Source: CALVGQ01 sp964368495
Lineage (GTDB): Bacteria; Bacillota_I; Bacilli_A; Erysipelotrichales; Erysipelotrichaceae
Length of the DNA stretch: 64,000 nucleotides
NCBI GenBank assembly: GCA_964368495.1
Contig: CAYJAJ010000002.1
Span: 53,416 to 117,415, forward strand
Direction: 5' to 3'
How positions within the stretch are numbered: position 1 is the stretch's first letter; each line of letters opens with the position of its first letter. Under the pieces are notes generated by a model. That model had not been told where the DNA came from, did not search any database, and worked only from the letters and a program-made list of their open reading frames with translations. This document shows, in pieces, positions 61,489-64,000 of the stretch. Both the position numbers and the translations under genes were made by a program.

Positions 61489-62384
61489 TAATAGTAGGTG
61501 CAGGACCAGCGGGAATGACGGCGGCTATTTATGCAACTCGCGCAGGATTAAAAACTGCAATGTTAGAAAAGGCTGCACCAGGTGGTAAAATGGTTAAAAC
61601 ATTTGAAATTCAAAATTGGCCAGGAATTAAAGAGGTAAATGGTGCTGACTTAGCGTATCAAATGTTTGAGCACTCAACTCACTTTGGAGCGGAATATTTG
61701 TATGGTGATGTAGTTGAAATCAAAGACAAAGAACTCAAAGAAATTCACTGTGCAGATGGAAATATTTATAAATCAAAAACTGTAATTATTGCAACAGGAA
61801 CAGTGGAAAGATTGTTGAATATTCCTGGAGAACAACAGTATACAGGGCGAGGTGTATCATACTGCGCAGTATGCGATGGAGCATTTTTTAAAGATCAAGT
61901 TGTGACGATTATCGGTGGTGGAAATGGAGCACTAGAGGAAGGACTGTATTTGACACAATTTGCTAGTCAAGTGAATATCGTTATTCGTCGAGATGTTTTT
62001 AGGGCAGAGCCACATATTCAACATTTAATTGAAAGCAATGAAAAGATAAATATTATCAGAAAACATATACCAATTGAAATACTTGGTGTTGACAACAAAG
62101 TAAATGCAATAGTCCTTGAAAGTGTAGATACAAAAGAAAGAGTAAGTGTGGATACAAAAGCAGTATTCCCATATATAGGTGCGGATGCGTGCAGTGATTT
62201 TGTAGCTGATTTGAATATATTAAATGATAAAGGATACATTCTTACTAATGAACATATGGAAACAAGCATTCCAGGTATTTATGGTGTAGGAGATGTTATT
62301 GAAAAAAACTTACGTCAAGTAGTTACAGCAACAAGTGATGGAGCAATTGCTGCTCAACGTGCATTTCATTTTATAAAGGGGTAG
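61467..62384 (+). CDS. trxB: Thioredoxin reductase (NADPH)
   Basis: 305 residues, low-molecular-weight class. FAD motif GAGPAGMTAA, redox-active C133 and C136 in SYCAVCDGAFF, NADPH motif GGGNGALEE, and the late GIYGVGDV with FAD-binding Asp are present. AAGGAGAA lies ten bases before the ATG and within the end of the preceding fusion gene, giving tight coupling. It keeps thioredoxin reduced. A ferredoxin/NADP reductase is less likely because the CxxC is intact. Confidence 0.95.
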   Translation: MDIQYDVIIVGAGPAGMTAAIYATRAGLKTAMLEKAAPGGKMVKTFEIQNWPGIKEVNGADLAYQMFEHSTHFGAEYLYGDVVEIKDKELKEIHCADGNIYKSKTVIIATGTVERLLNIPGEQQYTGRGVSYCAVCDGAFFKDQVVTIIGGGNGALEEGLYLTQFASQVNIVIRRDVFRAEPHIQHLIESNEKINIIRKHIPIEILGVDNKVNAIVLESVDTKERVSVDTKAVFPYIGADACSDFVADLNILNDKGYILTNEHMETSIPGIYGVGDVIEKNLRQVVTATSDGAIAAQRAFHFIKG

Positions 62385-62387
62385 TTT

Positions 62388-62774
62388 ATGAAGAGAGAGA
62401 TTATTTTTAAAAATGGATTTAATGGAAAACTGATGTTAGATGAAGGAGAAGTAACGATTGGTAGGGCTCCTGATGTTGCTGCACCATATGATTTACTCTT
62501 TGGAGCACTTGCATCATGTCTATATGCTACATTTTTAGAAGTTCTTACAAAGAAAAGAATCGAAATTGAAACTTGTTCAATAACTGTTGAAGGTGAAAAA
62601 AGAGAAGAAATACCTATGACTTTAAAATATGTACATCTTACAGTAAAAGTAAAAGGAACTGAAAAAATAGATTCTGTAGTAAAATCTTTTGAATTAGCAT
62701 GTAAGTATTGCTCAATATATGAAACGCTTTCAAAAGTAGCAAAAATGAGTTATGAAGTAAAAGTTACAAAATAA
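62388..62774 (+). CDS. OsmC/Ohr-family protein
   Basis: 128 residues. Two conserved cysteines of the peroxidase site are at C44 (LFGALASCLYAT) and C108 (CKYCSIYETL). The usual Pro after the second Cys is Ser here, so it may be an OsmC-like relative rather than a classical organic hydroperoxide reductase. It starts three bases after trxB, whose product could supply reducing power. It ends the operon at a strong terminator. Confidence 0.88.
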   Translation: MKREIIFKNGFNGKLMLDEGEVTIGRAPDVAAPYDLLFGALASCLYATFLEVLTKKRIEIETCSITVEGEKREEIPMTLKYVHLTVKVKGTEKIDSVVKSFELACKYCSIYETLSKVAKMSYEVKVTK

Positions 62775-62801
62775 GGTGAATGTAATATGCTTTTAAAGAG
62801 A

Positions 62802-62837
62802 TGTGACTAGTAATGGATAGGACTAGTCACATTTTTT
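62802..62837 (+). terminator. Terminator after osmC
   Basis: TGTGACTAGT (62802-62811) pairs perfectly with ACTAGTCACA (62822-62831), then six T. Confidence 0.93.
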
Positions 62838-63189
62838 AAAAAATTGAAATAAATTATTGATACTCAGCAAAGATAAAATTGTATAAATATTTTACTAAAA
62901 TGTTAGTTAAAAATGAGAATATTCTGATATCATATTATCAATGTTAGGAAGTATCAATTTCTTAAGATTTATTATAGTATAAAAAGAATAAGGCAAAGTT
63001 AGATTCATCCTTGGAAACATTATAAATTTAACTCAGTTAACTAATGTTAAATACCATAGCGATATTAAGAAAAGTATGTGTCTTTTCACCTCTAGGTTAT
63101 GTTTTCTGTGTTTTCATTTTAGATCGACAAATAAAGTTAGAATGGTATAAATCACAGCTTTTTTGTATTATTACAGGGGGATTTAAAGT
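62838..63189. other. Region upstream of the 7TMR-DISM gene
   Basis: About 350 AT-rich bases with no gene recognised. TCGACA (63124-63129), 16 bp and TATAAA (63146-63151, with an upstream TG) form a fair promoter. AGGGGG (63175-63180) is the ribosome site nine bases before the ATG. No riboswitch consensus was recognised. Confidence 0.5.
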
Positions 63190-64000
63190 ATGAATAATTC
63201 ATTACAAAAATCAAAAGTCAATATGTATTTTTTTGTCATTATCTTTTTTGTAATGATGATTTGCTTTACACTATGGTATTTGCGAGTAGAGTATCGGTTT
63301 CATTCTGATGAAAATAGAACGATTTACTCACAAACAGGTGTTTGGGATTTAACGCAATATGATTTTTCAAAAGGATTTGCGATAACAAGTGGTAGCGAGG
63401 AATATATCGAAGGAAAACTTGTATTACCACATGAATTTGATACAGAAGAAATAAAGATAGGTTCAACATCTTTAGCTGTAAATACATCGCGCATTACCCT
63501 TCAAATGCCAAATGACAATGCTTATACGATAATGGGTAACAGCTTCGATTTTGCTGAGCGTATTTATATCAATGGTGAGCTAACAAAAGAAATAGGAACT
63601 GTTGGATTAACTGCTGAAAGTTCAAGCGCGGACCATGCTTTTTTGAATATTACTGTGACTCCTAAAGATGGTACAATTGAAATCGTAAGACAAAGCAATA
63701 ACTTTGTTCATCGCGACAATGGTGTTGCATCTCATATTCTAATTGGAACACCTGAAACGATGAATCGTCTTTACAGCATTGAATATGGAATCACAGGGAT
63801 TATAATTGGTCTATTTATTACCGTTGCTATATCACATATCTTTCTTTTTGTTTTATTTCAAAAGTATAAAGCACATCTTTATTTTGCAATTCTTGCACTT
63901 ACTTGGGGCTTGCGTCTTGGGGTTACAGGATCTAAAGTATTTGGAGAATGGTTTGATTTTTTACCATGGGAAGTACTGTTTCGTTTTGAATATATGACTG
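63190..64000 (+). CDS. 7TMR-DISM-type membrane sensor protein (partial, runs off the window)
   Basis: The frame is open from ATG 63190 to the window end, 270 codons. One N-terminal membrane helix (about 13-35) is followed by an extracytoplasmic beta-rich domain (about 36-195, with IYINGELTKEIG) and then the first membrane helices (from about 200: GITGIIIGLFITVAISHIFLFVLF). This is the plan of the 7TMR-DISM receptors, whose cytosolic output is usually a GGDEF, histidine kinase or phosphatase domain. The output domain lies beyond the window. Given the c-di-GMP genes nearby, GGDEF is a guess only. Confidence 0.8.
   Translation, partial: MNNSLQKSKVNMYFFVIIFFVMMICFTLWYLRVEYRFHSDENRTIYSQTGVWDLTQYDFSKGFAITSGSEEYIEGKLVLPHEFDTEEIKIGSTSLAVNTSRITLQMPNDNAYTIMGNSFDFAERIYINGELTKEIGTVGLTAESSSADHAFLNITVTPKDGTIEIVRQSNNFVHRDNGVASHILIGTPETMNRLYSIEYGITGIIIGLFITVAISHIFLFVLFQKYKAHLYFAILALTWGLRLGVTGSKVFGEWFDFLPWEVLFRFEYMT

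Noticed and set aside
63806..63997. Separate 63-codon frame near the right end
   Set aside because: It is an alternative frame inside the longer 7TMR-DISM-type gene that continues past the window.

Overview
The window looks like a chromosomal segment of an AT-rich, low-GC Gram-positive bacterium, most likely an Erysipelotrichia-like, non-sporulating Firmicute. This is inferred from gene families and order: there is a seryl-tRNA T-box leader, a short Bacillus-type SRP RNA, AddAB/RexAB instead of RecBCD, HPr kinase, a FemX-type cell-wall ligase, and Noc beside ParA/ParB. The sporulation genes that sit between these genes in Bacillus (yabG, sspF, spoVG) are not seen. The standard genetic code fits all genes. 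No tRNA, insertion sequence, prophage or CRISPR array was seen.

Positions 1 to about 25.6 kb form an almost unbroken co-oriented core. It runs serS (flanked by two perfect parS sites), tadA, SRP RNA, dnaX, ebfC, recR, fhs, mnmG, rsmG, noc, parA, parB, femX, mnmE, tatD, a 3D-domain wall protein, a nucleoside deoxyribosyltransferase, rnmV, ksgA, ispE, glmU and prs. In Bacillus the mnmE/mnmG/rsmG/noc/parAB group and the dnaX-to-prs group lie on opposite sides of oriC. Here they share one arm, and the orientation suggests the origin lies to the left of the window. The core supplies translation, RNA modification, DNA repair, chromosome segregation, and peptidoglycan and isoprenoid precursors.

From 26 to 40 kb the content is more accessory. 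There is a small exported membrane protein and a 1364-residue c-di-GMP protein with an unusual domain order. An iron-uptake operon (feoA, feoB and a Cys-rich partner) follows, then an MFS exporter on the minus strand. A five-gene import operon ends this part, with a lipoprotein, two permeases, an ATPase and a PHP phosphoesterase. From 40 to 48.5 kb come addB-addA on the minus strand, an unknown protein, a divergent HxlR/SDR pair and a GNAT acetyltransferase.

From 48.5 to 56 kb there is a local c-di-GMP cluster. Two paralogous EAL proteins are divergently transcribed around an 863-base intergenic region that holds a good promoter and strong hairpins. They are followed by a 1323-residue PAS/GAF/GGDEF/EAL protein. 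From 56.2 to 62.8 kb is the operon uvrA, hprK, an lgt-HAD fusion, trxB and osmC. The window ends inside a 7TMR-DISM-type membrane sensor. A 10-base N run inside serS marks an assembly gap that hides more residues than its length suggests.
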